NCBI RefSeq assembly: GCF_001649575.2
Contig: NC_051440.1
Span: 21,185,266-21,249,265, forward strand
Reading direction: 5' to 3'
Length of the DNA: 64,000 bases
Source: Kryptolebias marmoratus
Lineage: Eukaryota > Chordata > Actinopteri > Cyprinodontiformes > Rivulidae
In this document: positions 1 to 12,605 of the stretch, piece after piece
Numbering within the stretch: position 1 is the stretch's first letter
How the letters are laid out: the number at the start of each line of letters is the position of its first letter
Notes under the pieces: model-generated
Told to the model about the DNA's origin: nothing
What the model saw: the letters and a program-made list of their open reading frames with translations, nothing else
Databases searched by the model: none
Program-made: the position numbers and the translations under genes

Positions 1-879
1 TAATCTTTTTCTCCACTGTCCATCTGGTCTTGGTCAAAGTGGGATATCTACACATTGGTGAATCCTCTCTGGCTGGATGAACGCTAAGCCTCTCCTAATA
101 ACTGCAGTTCTGTGTGCAAATATTATGAAAACTATTGGTTTTGCATCAAAGCTCTGAGGCAAAGGCTCCGGTTTGATGCAGCTGAACTCTTGTAAAACCT
201 CAAGCATTTATTGGCTGGTATTTTTCCAGCTGCTGACTGCAGCAAGAACGCTTTACTTGGAGTTAATTAGCTTGATTGGTTTTGGTAAATTTCCATGACC
301 TATGAACAAAGTGCCCTGAACACAGCTTTGAGATGTCACATCAGAAAAAAACAAATGTGATAAACACTCTTTTTACTGATGGCCCAAATAGCAGTCTGTA
401 AATAAATAAACTTGATGCAGTTATATGCTGTAGTATCACTGAAAAAATAAAACTTTACTTAGACTTGGACATTTTTAGTACACTACCACAACACAAGGTA
501 CGAGTAACAGAAGAAGCAGTTACAAAAGTTGTATAAAAAAAAAGCAAATTAACAAAACCTATTACATGAGTCATTAAAACCTCAGATAATTAGGCTTTAG
601 AGTCTCCAAAGGTGATGTAGCCAGTGAACACTTTGCAGTTTGTTTTATTCCTGTGGACCGAAGCACACACAACCAATGATGTAAAGTTAGTGGAAGTGTT
701 AAAATTATCTAAGGATTAACTGACTTAGCTTTTTTTTATTTATTGTTAAATTTGTGATACTTAGAAACAATTTTGCCTGTCCTCCACAATCCAAGAACAA
801 ACCTACAAACTTGTATTTTATTTTAGAATGCTATATTTATATATTTTTTTATTTTACAAGTTTTGAAACCAAAAAAGAA
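1..879. other. No gene recognised
   Basis: AT-rich sequence without a convincing exon or named repeat. Confidence 0.6.
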
Positions 880-1114
880 ACATTTTGTATCTGTATCTGA
901 CACTTTGCATTGAACTTGGTGATGGAAGGCTTGGATGCAGCTGTTTGACCTGGAATTTTACTGAGCACCTGAGAGCAACCCATTCTTTCACAAGTGTTTG
1001 TAGAAGCAGTCTGCATACCTTGGTGCTTGAGTTTCTACACCTGTGGTCATGGATTGGAACTCCTGAATTCAATAATTTGGATGGGTGAGTAAATACTTTT
1101 GGCAGTATAGTGTA
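880..1114. mobile_element. Tc1/mariner-type MITE, one-ended fragment
   Basis: The stretch ends in AATACTTTTGGCAGTATAGT (1092-1111) and then GTA, the terminal inverted repeat of a very common teleost Tc1-like element. Upstream is its familiar internal text, with GAGAGCAACCCATTCTTTCA at about 970 and CACCTGTGGTCATGG at about 1038. I found no matching opposite end, so it is truncated. An open frame here has no coding meaning. Confidence 0.75.
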
Positions 1115-2732
1115 TTATTAATATTATTAGTAACAGTATTCGTACCCAAGACCACACAAGCTAACTCCTTAACTGATACTATGAGTTTCAAAACAAGACA
1201 ACTGGTCTTTTTTTCTGTTATTCTTTGTTCATCCCATAAATGTTACAAGTAACTTTTAACATCAAACAACAAATGAAAACAAACTCAAAAAATGTGCAGG
1301 TTTGTGTGAAAGGAATGTTTAAACAAATCAGTCAAAATCACAAAAAGAAAAAAAAAAAGATTTTTTGCTTTTTTTATTCTCTGAAATAATTAATATTTCA
1401 TCCATCCTGTTTTGTCTTGATTGGCTGAAAAAATGTAATCAGAGTTATGTTTTATTCTTGCTACCCTCATTAACTTCGTTCTGAAATAGCGGCATGCTGT
1501 TAATTCTAGGAAATACTTTTAAAGTTCATTGTACGTTCCTGTCAAGAATCAAATGGCAAATTGACAACGTTGGTGACCGATTTAATTAGCGACGCATTTT
1601 AACTGCTGGAGTCAAACATATTTTCCCGGATTTTGTGCAGACTAGTGAGAAGTTAAAAAGAGACCCAATATTAAAGTCATAAGCTGATGAGAAAATATGT
1701 GTGATAATTGTTTAACATTCACCACAGTGACTTTATTGGGTCATTATGTGTCAATGTGAATTATAATGTGAACAAATTAATGCAGCTCTTGAGTTGCATT
1801 TGTAATAATTAAACATAGCGTGAAACCACACAGGTGTTTTCATTTGTTCAGGCTAATTATTCGTCTGCTTAGGTTGAATTTGTCGGAGCTTTGCTGAAAT
1901 AACTGGAGGTCATCGGGCTCGTGAACCAGTGAGGAATCAATGAAATGAGTGAAAAACTCCCACCCTAACAGGTGCAGTAAAACCAATAAGTTCCCAGATG
2001 TTTAACAAGCTCTAGGTGTACTGACACTTAGTTATTATAGGTGGTAAATCAGGCATGACAGCTGAAAAAAGTACTTTAAACTGAACTGTAATTAATAAAG
2101 CAAATAATTCAAATTCTCTGCATCAGTGGACTTAAAGATGAATCAATATTGCATGTTGACAGACAAAATGTTGAAATTGACTTTCATACATCACAGGCAT
2201 GAAGTGGAAATCAAAAAAATAGCCTAAGTGATGAAGAAGACTGCGTGCACAAATGAAGAAGGAAATGAAACCTGTGGGCCATTTGATTGTCAGTTTATGA
2301 TCATTAGCATGCAGATTGTTTAACAGGTATAATGATGAACATTTACCCTGCCTGTAAAGGGAGCAGCTAATCACAACAGGCTGTCTGTGTCTGTCTTAGG
2401 ATCAAACATACTGTATGCTTTAGTCACTGGTGCTGAAATGTGAATATGGTGTTAATGAGCACTTTTTTCTTAGGATTGTTATTAAAGACATTTGAGCTTA
2501 TATTTTTGTCAGGTTAAGGCAGATGCTGTTTGAGTGAATTAAATATTCTCTATTTTTCCTCCATCACACTTCTGGTGACAGATAAGCTCTGGAGTCAGTT
2601 CAAATAATGTTTAAAGACTGCATAATTATGTGTGCATGAGTGTATTGTCATTTTCAATGCTAATCAAATGTGAGTGCACCTATTTTTAAAGCATTTTTAA
2701 ACATTTTCTAGTATAAAAATATTCTTAGTAAC
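1115..2732. other. No gene recognised
   Basis: AT-rich single-copy-looking sequence between the Tc1-type fragment and the first SINE. Nothing recognised. Confidence 0.6.
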
Positions 2733-2910
2733 ACCAGCTGCGGTGGCTTGGTGCTCAGTGCCAGTCTCATAATCCTGAGGTTGCAGGTTTGAACCCTGGT
2801 TGTGGCAGGAGGAGCATCCAGCATAAAAACAATGCCAAATTGTTTGTGTGAGTTTGTTCAGTGTAGCATCCCCTAAAAGAAGGGAGCAGCTGAAAGAACT
2901 GACTTACTAC
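2733..2910 (+). mobile_element. tRNA-derived SINE, copy 1
   Basis: A tRNA-like head contains a B-box-like GGTTTGAACCC at about 2786. A body follows with GCATCCAGCATAAAAAC, AAATTGTTTG and a tail GAAGGGAGCAGCTGAAAG. It aligns by eye along its length with the copy at 18811-18963. The head is degenerate, so this is not a functional tRNA gene. Confidence 0.75.
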
Positions 2911-2944
2911 TATTGGAGCATGGATACTAGTACTAATTTAAAGA

Positions 2945-3571
2945 CTATTATTCTTTGAAGGAATAAATATCACCTGCTGCTTTCAGGCCACAGTTCTGGT
3001 ACAATTAGTCATATCGGAGTATGTGTTATGAATGAATATCTGCTAAAGCCACAACAAATTTAAGCACTTAATCTGTAACACTGATTGATTTATATTCTTT
3101 TCCTAAAGTCTGTTGGCTGTGCTGGCCGTGTTGATTTGGGTTGCCTCCAAAAGTCATTCTGTTGTAAATGTAAAGCCATTTATTGTTTCCTGAAAGTTTC
3201 ACTAATATCCATCCAGTGGCTCATGGAATCTTCTGCTAACTGTCAGGCAGAGGTGACTCTCATAGTTAAGGGCCTGAGTTTTTTTAAAAAAAGATTGTAC
3301 GTGAACAGTTGGTGCTCAGAGTATGTGCTTGAGATGTTTTCCAGCAGCTATCACACCTAATTTTAGCTCATTATCTGTAAAATCTACTAAGTTATAGCCA
3401 TTTTGTGTTTGATAAGTTTGCTTAGCTATGGCAGCCATCTTTAAAGGGATTGACTCCAAAGGTTAATCAGTTGTAGACATACATTCAGTGATCACTTTCT
3501 GAAAGATTCATTAACATCTGTCCAGCTGTTCATGAGATATGTTGCTAATGCTATAGACAAAGAAACACACC

Positions 3572-3611
<40 letters not shown>
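2945..3611 (+). repeat. Family A repeat, copy 1
   Basis: It begins at the palindromic end TTCTTTGAAGGAATAAATAT and contains two modules. The landmarks ATCCAGTGGCTCATGGAATC (about 3210) and GTCCAGCTGTTCATGAGATA (about 3522) are about 310 bp apart. It ends in ACAAAGAAACACAC and a CA-rich tract. The open frame at 3085-3360 is simply this repeat. Confidence 0.85.
3565..3609. repeat. CA-rich microsatellite
   Basis: CACACCCACCCACCC then a pure CA tract. It forms the end of family A copy 1, as CA tracts do in other copies. Confidence 0.95.
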
Positions 3612-3613
<2 letters not shown>

Positions 3614-6600
3614 TAGCAGCAGGCAATAATGAGACATTCCTGAGATTCTGTTTAAAATAAGTAAAGTTAAAGGTTAAAAGTAGAGTTTATGTTAGGTTGC
3701 TCAACTTGAATAGATGACAATTCAACATTCACCATATTTATTCAAAGCTCGTTGTGTGTCTTTACATATAGGTATATTTTTATTATTTAAGTTGTAAAGA
3801 AATCAATCAATTTGCATGATTGCCATCCAGAATGTATAATGATGTGTTTAAAATGAGGGTAGTTCTAATGAAATTAGGTCAATCTAATGCTGAAGACACT
3901 TGAGATGTGTTTGTGTGCATAACACAATGTCACACAGCTTTGCAGAACTTCCACAAGTTGTAGGTGATTTGTCTTTTGGAACATAAATTTCTCTTGATAT
4001 ACACACAGCCACAAAATAATTGCATTTTTTTTTGTTTACTGCAGCATAATGGTCAACCAGGAAATGATCATAAAACTTGTGAATATATGTTTTATTAGGC
4101 GACTAAATCTAAAACTGGAGACCAGAGGTTATCCAAGTTCAACTAAGTTACATTGGATTAAGCTTGAATCCATCCATCCATCCATCCATCCATCCATCCA
4201 TCCATCCATCCATCCATCCATCCATCCATCCATCCATCCATCCATCCATCCATTATCTTTGCCAGAATGCTGGTGTAGCAATTTGAGCACAGATCCTCAG
4301 ACCCGCTCATCCTTCTCAATCATCATTTCCACGGTAACACAAAGCTTAAAGACCTCTACTGCCTCAGGTCTGCCCCAAGACCTCCTCCTGGAAAGAAATG
4401 TCCAGAACATCTTTTCTGGGAAGCATCCAAAACTTAGCTTAAACAGGCAGAAAAACAATACTTTATTTTCTATGCTGGATGTTAAAAATCGTATTTGTTT
4501 TCATTGAAGACAAATAAATTCCATAATATGCTGATTTCATATTTTGCCATTGAACTGTAACTCCCTGCCTTTACACCCCATGCTTAAGAAATATATAAAC
4601 TGAATTTAAGCTTTCCTTAAATTGTGTTTTTGTTTGTTTTGTTGAAGATACTTTGTTTGTTTGTCCTCCTCTCCTTACTTTGCAGAGTTCACAACGTACA
4701 GTTTGTCACTTTACATATCTCACTACTAATTTTGCAGTTATGAACTCATATGAAATATATGTTCTAAAATTGACAACAAATTCATATAACAACATCAAGT
4801 TTATATTCAGGGCCATTATAGCTGCTGTGTCATCACTCTTTTATGCCATGTAGCACTTTTACTCAGCAATTCTATAATCTAATAATCTAATAAACAACAA
4901 GATGAACAGAAACTTTATACACTATGAGAGAAGTGCAAGAGAACCTATAAATAAATAAAATACTATATTTAGAGAACTTAAAGAAGACTGAAGGACAGCT
5001 TGATGACCTGCTGTGTAATGGAGAGCTATTGTAAGACAGGTTATGAGTTAAATCAGATTTTTCAGCATTAATTCAGCATTTTCTTTCCATATCGGCACTA
5101 TTTTTTAAATCACATTTTCACAGAGAGGGAAAGAGAAGGAGAGAAAAACACTCTGTTCCAGTCACATCAGTTAGACTTTTAAGGAGCCAAATCTTAACTC
5201 AAGTCATCCCTGGGCATTTAATATAATAGGGTCAAGACCTTGGAACAATATGCTCAGAAATCAAACCATTCTCTCTTGAACAAGCACTTAGAACAGAAAC
5301 ACCCCACTTCTGCACAGCTTTGTTCAGTGTCTACAACATATGAACCATGTCCCTAATGTTCAATGAATACAAATTTTATCACAGTTTATCTGTCAGTTTA
5401 CTGCAAGTGGGCTGTTGCCCTTTCAACTAATTCGTATTTCCAACTTGATCACATGCAATACAGAAAACAATGTGTGGAAAAGATGAGTTCCTCGTGCATT
5501 ATATTCCCAAATAGACCTAAACGCAAAGGAGCAACGAGGAAGCAAGCAACACTGAACATAAAAAAGACTTTTTACAGTCAGAAGATATATTTCAAAATTC
5601 TCTGGATTTTTTAGTGAGCCAATAAAGAACCATAAATATAACCTCCGTTCCTGTCATTACATTTACTTCAGTCAAAAAAAAAAAAAAACCTACAGAGCAG
5701 TATGTTGGCAATACACTGAGATGAAACACTCTTAAATTTGACTACATTATGAAATGTTTTTTTTATATAGCCTCATCCCTGGTCAAAAATAACTAATATT
5801 TTTAGATGCACGGAGAGCAGGCCAGTACCATCTATATTCACCATAAACATAGAAACATGCAGCCACAGTCTCAAACATCATTGTTCCTTTATTTTCTTAC
5901 AAAAAGTTTGCATGAAAAATAAAGGACAAAAAGAGCAAACAAAATGAATGAAGAGATTAGGTTGTCACATTGTGTTTGTTTAAAAGTTCTCTTTATTTGA
6001 TGAAGGACACTACTGATAAGATGCAACAAACCCGCAGGGTGTTCTTATCTCTGTCAGAACAAAGGAAAGAGTCTGACCCCAGAGGTTGAGCTCTAACTTG
6101 ACCCAGATAAGATTCTGAATACTTTTTGTGTTACTTTACATAAAATCGTGACAAGTGTTGGATGAACAACTTAAGTCAAGACCTCATGTTTTGCTTAGCA
6201 ATAAAAAAGAAAACAAAACTGAATCATTCTGAAGGGTTGATGAAAATCTCAGTGTGTCAGTTTTGCATGCATTGATGATTTCATGACTGAAAATGCAGGA
6301 TCTGCAAGGATCCGTTCCTAAAAGCTCTCACCATTCATTATGCACTCATCAGTCTTAACTTTATGACCACTAATACATAGCTTAAAACAGCTCATCTTGT
6401 TATCAAACACCATTCTATATGAAAATCTTGTCTCAGTTTTCCCATTTCTCACCTCCCTGAACATTTTTGCAGCCCAGTCAGACCTACAGTGGAAACAGCA
6501 GAACCCCACCCGAACAGAAAAACCATTTATTTAGCAAAAACTGCTAAGGAATGGCTCCTTGGAGCCAGAGTTTAAATTGTTCAGCCTCAGATACCAATAT

Positions 6601-7479
6601 CAGCACTGAGAGCCAGACTCAATCCAGACAACTCTTCTTATAAAATGCTGATATTTGACACCTTCGGACATCAGCTTTGCCAAAACCTCAATAAGTCAAA
6701 TCCTGTTTTGGTGGAACTAGTTCAAGTCTAGCTGCATTGGAAAAAACAGAACAGTCAAACAAAAACCTTTTTCTTTTTCGTTTAGAGTAGGAATAAAAAA
6801 ATATAACACAGGCAGAAGATATAAAAAAGACAACAATACAGCACTAAAACTATTAAGTTCAACTAGTCTCTTGAGTTAAAATACTAAACAGGTCATAAAC
6901 ATAAAAAAATGACTCTAACTATTGAAAAATATAATTATATGTCACCTAACCATAAAGTGTTTGAGGGGGAAAAGCTATTAAATGGAAAAAGCATAGAATA
7001 ACTCTAAACAAAATTAACTACATGTCATTTAGTCATAAAATACAACTAAAAAACAAAACATAAGTAAGCAATACTAATACAGTTAAACAATACAGTTAAA
7101 AATTAGTAGTAGATTTTTTATATATATATTCTACAAGTAACAGATTATATTACCTGAGGAATAATTAACCATAACTTTATGACCCCCTGCTTAAAACTGA
7201 AGAGGTAGGTCTGCTTAGTTTTAGGCTTGTAGTCATAATTTCATGTCCGTTTAAGGATATGATAAGAACCAAGCCCTAAAAACAGAAAAGAATGAGGAGA
7301 AACTGGTTTGCTTTTCTAACAAAATGAACAGATTTGTTAATGCCTAAAAATGTGCAGACAGGGCAGCTAATTTGAAACCAAAACAACTGGACTTATAATG
7401 AGTGTGTTTGTTACATGATTAGGATTTAAAGAAATTAGTAAACGCAAAAGGTAATTCAATTGTTGGCTCAGATAGATAA
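3612..7479. other. No gene recognised; one microsatellite
   Basis: Apart from the TCCA array at 4167-4254 I see no gene. The part 6770-7130 is strongly A-rich on the plus strand and could belong to the LINE 3' region that follows. Confidence 0.6.
4167..4254. repeat. TCCA tetranucleotide microsatellite
   Basis: About 21 uninterrupted CATC units. It creates an open frame with an HPSI repeat that is not a gene. Confidence 0.97.
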
Positions 7480-7866
7480 ATACATACAGTGGATAGATGA
7501 ATAGATAGATAGATGGCTGGATATACTTTATTAATCCCAACCTGAAAAGTTGTGTTTTTGCAGCAAAAAAACTATAACAAATTGAATGGATGATAATCAA
7601 GACAGTGTGACACATTGAGCGACAACCTGTATAAAAAATGGTGTCAAATATGAATCAAACAATAACTTAAAACTGAGCAAGATATGACTAAATCTGCAAT
7701 ATATATATATATGTATATGTATATGTATATGCAAAAATGAATTAAAACGTAAGCAGCATTAATTCTAATCAGAGGTGTTGTGCAGTGTAATGTCCTCTGG
7801 CAGGAAAGACTTCTCATACCAGTTGCTCCAACTGCGGAGCTGTAGCTGTCTGTTTGAAAAGAATAC
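7480..7866 (-). mobile_element. LINE 3' end fragment
   Basis: On the minus strand the fragment ends in a ...GGGATTAATAAAGTATAT-type tail followed by a short ATCT repeat (plus strand ATAGATAGATAGATGG then ACTTTATTAATCCC). This is a usual 3' end of fish non-LTR elements. The block at about 7770-7860 (GTTGTGCAGTGTAATG, GAGCTGTAG, CTGTCTGTTTGAAAAG) matches the 3' region I know from the same elements. An AT repeat (about 7699-7731) splits it. Confidence 0.55.
7699..7731. repeat. AT/GTATAT microsatellite
   Basis: AT dinucleotides followed by ATGTAT hexamers, inside the LINE 3' fragment. Confidence 0.9.
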
Positions 7867-7920
7867 CAAAACACTGAGATAACAGAACTACTGTGATAGT
7901 TCTGTTATCTCAGTGTTTTG
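7867..7920. repeat. Perfect 24-bp inverted repeat with 6-nt loop
   Basis: Positions 7867-7890 (starting CAAAACACTGAGAT) are the exact reverse complement of 7897-7920, separated by CTGTGA. All 24 pairs match. It directly abuts the LINE 3' fragment. It could form a cruciform or an RNA hairpin, or be a fold-back junction of a MITE. Confidence 0.9.
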
Positions 7921-10649
7921 TTCTGAACATAGTTGGCAGCTTATAAATAATGTAAGCTTGTGCATTTACCAAAACTGAACGCAAAGTCTAATGAGTACAA
8001 TGGTTAATATTTAGCTTCAGCTTTTCCTGACAAAGATGTCAGTAATCTTTTAAGAAGGTTGAATAAGATACAACATGAATATTAAGATAACATCAAGCAA
8101 AAAGAGTGTTACAAACTTGGCAGAATGTGTCTTTGCTATTTTAACATGATTTTAAGAGATCTGAAAATGCCTCGATGCTTTGGAACTGTAAGAATGTAGA
8201 TGAAATGCTCCCAAGATGAGTCTGAAAAACAAAAAAGGCAAGTCCCTGCGCTCAGGAGACAGAGAATAATTTAAAACAATGCCCCAAAGACCTTTCATGA
8301 AATTAAATTAAACTTGAAGTAAAACAACACTGGGCAGACACTGGGCCTCTAGTTAGAAAATGAATACAGTTGGCTTTGCTCTTGAGGATGAGCTGTCTCA
8401 TTTAGCAGTCCCTGTCAGGACAGGGTTCAATCAATAGCTACCATGATGTATCAGTGCTGCGATACCGAGGCTGGGCCAAGTAATATGTAATATATGGATT
8501 AACATCTCTGTGTCCCACGAGACTTGCAAGAACCACATTTATCTCTCTGTCTGAAGGACCGGAGACACATTGCAAGGAGTTCCTGCTGCGATATTACCAC
8601 TTTTATTAAAATCAGCTCTGGGATGTACACCAAAAGGCACAGGAGAAATCCCCCGTCATCTATCTGTATAATTCTGTGCATTTTCTTCCTCCTTCTCAGT
8701 GTGTGCCACTGGCATCAGCAGGGTGATGGATGACATTACCCAGCAGGGATTCAGCAGGCAGTGTTATCATGGAGCAGGTATTAGCATGGAGCCTCACAGT
8801 CCCTTCTCAGCCCATCGATTTGTGCTGCTGCCTGACCCTAACCTCCTAAAGGGGCCCTCAGAGTGGAGGAACAGAGCCATGGAACAAGCCCTGGGGATAA
8901 ACCTTGCCTGGGTCCTGGTCCTTTATCATCCTTATTCATCCCTGCTGTCCGCCTTCTCCCACCCCTCTGCTTGGATTTGGCTTCTTCTCAGACTCAGTCT
9001 TCCTACTGATCTTCCTTCACAGATTGAGAGCTCAGGCTAATATTAATGTCATCAAAAACACAAAAAGTTTTCAAAAATAGTGATTTTTGCAACTAAATGC
9101 TGGTGTTCCAGAGCTGAAAGAAATATAAACATTTTTTCTTTCTGTTATTTCCTGATTGCTTTTTTAAAAAAAAATAAAAGCAAGAAGCAAAAGAAGTGCT
9201 TTACCTTATATTGTGTGCTTGCTTGTCTGCACAATTCAATGACCTCTCTTACAAATTTCTCCTGACACAAGCAATAAAGATGTAAGCAGCACTACATGTG
9301 AATTGTATGGGCTTTTTGATTTACACACTCAGCAAAACCACTCTCGCAGCATTTATTTTTTATTCTCCTGTTCTGTTTTCAAGATGACTAGAAAAGTTTG
9401 AACACCACATCATTCTTTTTTTCTGTTTCTGTTCAGTGGAGAGAATGACTGAAGAAACATTTAAAACAATGCAACTTCTGACAGTTTATGTAATTATTTA
9501 GTTTTTTTGAATAGTTTTATTTATTTCTTTATATACAAATTTAGTTAGGTGTATTCATGTAGTTTACAACAAATATATTCTCAGTAATAAATAAATAAAT
9601 AAGCTGTTTGTCTGCAGAAACCAACAGATCACACTGAATATTTTATTTGGACCTTTTCATTCCTGGACTACAGCATGCCACTTCATGTTATTTTCCCTGC
9701 CAGCCTTTCGCCCACGCTGCCCCCTAAGATTTAATAAAAGTTACTTTTTATTCCATCTGGCTGCTTGGCGTGAGCATCTGCATCCTTTTGAACTAAACTT
9801 TAACTTGTCATGAAAGTAATAATTAAAAATGTACATATTTATTCAAGCTAAAGGGCTATAGGTTGGAGGAACTCAGTGGAACAAAACTGCAATCGACCAA
9901 CCTTTCTATTTGGACACAAGAGCCAACAATGCATAAAACATTGCTCGCAGTCCAGCTCAGGGACACCTTCATATCATCGCAAGAATTTATAGGAGGATGA
10001 AGAGCAGAGTGAAAGATCAATTCATCATCTGCTATATTAGTTTCAGGGAGAAGAAATTTTAATGTCAGTGCACGGTAGATGCTGATAAAAACGGTTGTAA
10101 AATACAACTGAACTGTTCAAATAGCCTGAGGTCTAAGCTATTGATTATGTGTCATGACTGTGTTTTAATGCACATGTTAGTCTTGGCTTCCATGCATATT
10201 TTTCGTCCTCGGAGAAGTTCTTTTAATGCAATGTTTTTCCATAATTTTATATGACCTCATCGCAAAAAAAAATGGCTTTTTATTAACTAAAAAGTAGCCT
10301 CAAAAACAACCAGGAAAAAAGGAATCATGTCTGTGTTGTTTGACAGGGCTAAATGTTTTAAATATACAATTAAAGTTGTAAATCTAAAGGTGAAAAAAGA
10401 GAAGGAAGCTGAGCAAGCTGAAACCTGAAAACCTGGTTGGGTTGTAGAAAGCCTACAGTGCCATGGAGCTGGTGATCTCCTCCTCTGGTAGAAATCATAC
10501 AGCACCTGTCTTTCCTCTGTCTGCTCTACAGGTACACCCTTAAATTAGGGCTTCAGCACTGCCAAAAGTTTGGTATTTCTGGCAAAATCTTTATATGTTA
10601 CTTGTTGATTAATTTCCTCTACAAACCTTTCAGTTGCTGCTGTTATGGG
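7921..10649. other. No gene recognised
   Basis: Includes a slightly GC-richer stretch at about 8690-9020 with open frames, but no domain, splice-flanked exon or codon pattern I can defend. It could be conserved non-coding sequence. Confidence 0.55.
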
Positions 10650-11030
10650 AAGGCAGGCGACAATGTTTTTGTCTGTGTGTGTGTTTATGTGTGTGTGCAT
10701 GTTTTCATGTCCCTGTCCGTTATCAAAATATCTTGTGAACCACTGGACAAATTTTAGTCAAAAAAATGATTAACTTTTGGATTCAGTCCAATTTAAGATG
10801 GCTACCACAGCCAAGAAACATTAGGCAACTAAACATTTGATGTGGTAGTAGTTGAGAGTGATTCACAACACATACTTATGATATCTCATAATTTTCCATG
10901 AGACTACGAATGACATTATCGTCAAGGTTTGACCAAATTTGCTACAGCCCCATCATTTCTCAACATAAGATAGCCTCAGTCTAAAACTCTCGGGCAATAT
11001 GTATTCCTTCAAGGAATGCTAGGCCTTTAA
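10650..11030 (-). repeat. Family A repeat, copy 2
   Basis: Read on the plus strand: a TG-rich start, ATCTTGTGAACCACTGGACA, TGATTAACTTTTGGATTCAG, AAGATGGCTACCACAGC, GTGGTAGTAGTTGAGAGTGA, then the palindromic end ATTCCTTCAAGGAATGCTAG. It has one module. Confidence 0.88.
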
Positions 11031-12079
11031 GTTAACCTGTATTTGCTTTGTTCCATAATGCAAATAGCTTTAAAAAATAACTATTGTGTGCTGCAGATTT
11101 AATCTAAAAAAAATAAAGGTTTAAAAAAATGTTAGAAACCTCAAGCATCCTAAAATAACATGCAGAAATAAGATAAAGTGAAAAGCATTTCTAGGCAGAT
11201 GGCAATATGGTATATTGTAGGTTTAATTTAGGAAATGTTTAAAAGTTTTGAAACTTGGATGTTATCCAACCCTACTGTGACAAGATTCCACTTTAAGGGG
11301 ACAAACAAAGGGCTTTGTTACTGCAGTAGTATCAAGGACAGCAAGTTGGATTGCTCACAAGGGACGCGTCCATCAGTCTTCCTACACATAACAAACGACC
11401 CAACAAAAGGTCATGCAGAGTACTGAACCCTGGTTTGTGCAAATGATTATGTTTGACCAAGCTGTTCAATATTTTCTTCTCCTCAGTATGTAACTTAGTA
11501 ACAATTACTGGTATTACAGAAAAAATATGCCTTACCACAGTTCATACAGACATTGTGTGTGTGTGTGCATGAGTTGTGTGTAAGGTGTGTGGGTGTTATG
11601 ACTTCTACTGTTCAGCCCTCCAGTTGAACACTTTCATTAAATCTCTGTGGATTTTTTACTAAACAAATGTGTTTTAAAGTCAAGGCTTGTCATCTCGTCT
11701 TATCATTTTGCTCTGCTGCTAATGATGTACTCCACCGTAGGAGAAAAGGTTTTTTGCTTTTAGACAATAAATTAGATAACAGTGAAGAAAGGCAACCTGC
11801 TTCACATTTTAAAAGGAATCATATTTTTCCTCCTGTTTAACAGTAGAACAAGTAGCATACACCTACTTACCTACTCAGAAATAAATGTCAGTGAAGCCTG
11901 CAGAGTGATAACCCTCACCTCAAAGGAATCCAAAATTTAATAAAATGTTAATTACTCACTGATTTTCAATACTGCTTGTTGTGACTGGCAAAAAAGAATG
12001 CATTCTGAACCAAGGAAAAAAATCATTTACATCTTTGCAAGTGCAAACCAAGTAACACTGGATGAATGAAAATTTTAAT

Positions 12080-12605
12080 GAAGATTATAGGTCTAGTATT
12101 CTTTGAAGGGATGTGTAATGCCTGCTGCTTTTCATGATTAGTTTTAATTCAAGATGGCCACAACAGCCACTTCTCACTGAATGCCAAGTCACACACACTT
12201 GTGTTGAGTCATCCTCAACACAGCTGTCTTCAAATGGGCTGACTCCAAAGGCCAACCTGCTGTAGATGTGCATCCATTAATCCCCATGGTTGATAAGATA
12301 GTTTGCTAACAGACAGGCAGCATTAACTTTAATAGTTGATGCCAAAGTTTTAAGCAAAGATGCTGCACAATGGATAGCACCCTGAAGCAAGCACTTCAAG
12401 TCAATTCATTGCACCCAACCAACTCACAACATATCAACTCATTGTGTTGAGGATGACCATCAGCTAGCACCACTTACAATTTTAGCTCAATGTCTGCAAA
12501 ATTGGCTAAGTTATAGAGATTTTTATGTTGGCTCTTAAATTGGGTTAAGTCCAAGATTTTTTTCATTTGTGGATGTACATCTAATGATTACTTTCTGGGA
12601 GCAGC
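12080..12605 (+). repeat. Family A repeat, copy 3 (rearranged)
   Basis: It starts GGTCTAGTATTCTTTGAAGG then TGCCTGCTGC. It has AAGATGGCCACAACAGCC, GGCTGACTCCAAAGGCCAAC, GTTTGCTAACAGACAGGCAG and a second partial module with TTTTAGCTCAATGTCTGCAA and GGATGTACATCTAATGATTA. It is more diverged than its relatives, with deletions. Confidence 0.78.

Noticed and set aside
4049..4507. 152-codon frame with HPSI repeats
   Set aside because: The repeat is the TCCA microsatellite read in frame; the flanks show no protein homology.
8699..9040. 113-codon plus-strand open frame in a GC-richer patch
   Set aside because: No recognisable domain, no consistent splice context, and an overlapping open frame nearby. 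Possibly conserved non-coding DNA.
10985..11030. Family A as a Helitron, from hairpin plus CTAG
   Set aside because: Several copies remain similar beyond the CTAG (CCTTTAA), and the base after CTAG is not T, so the standard Helitron terminus is not shown.
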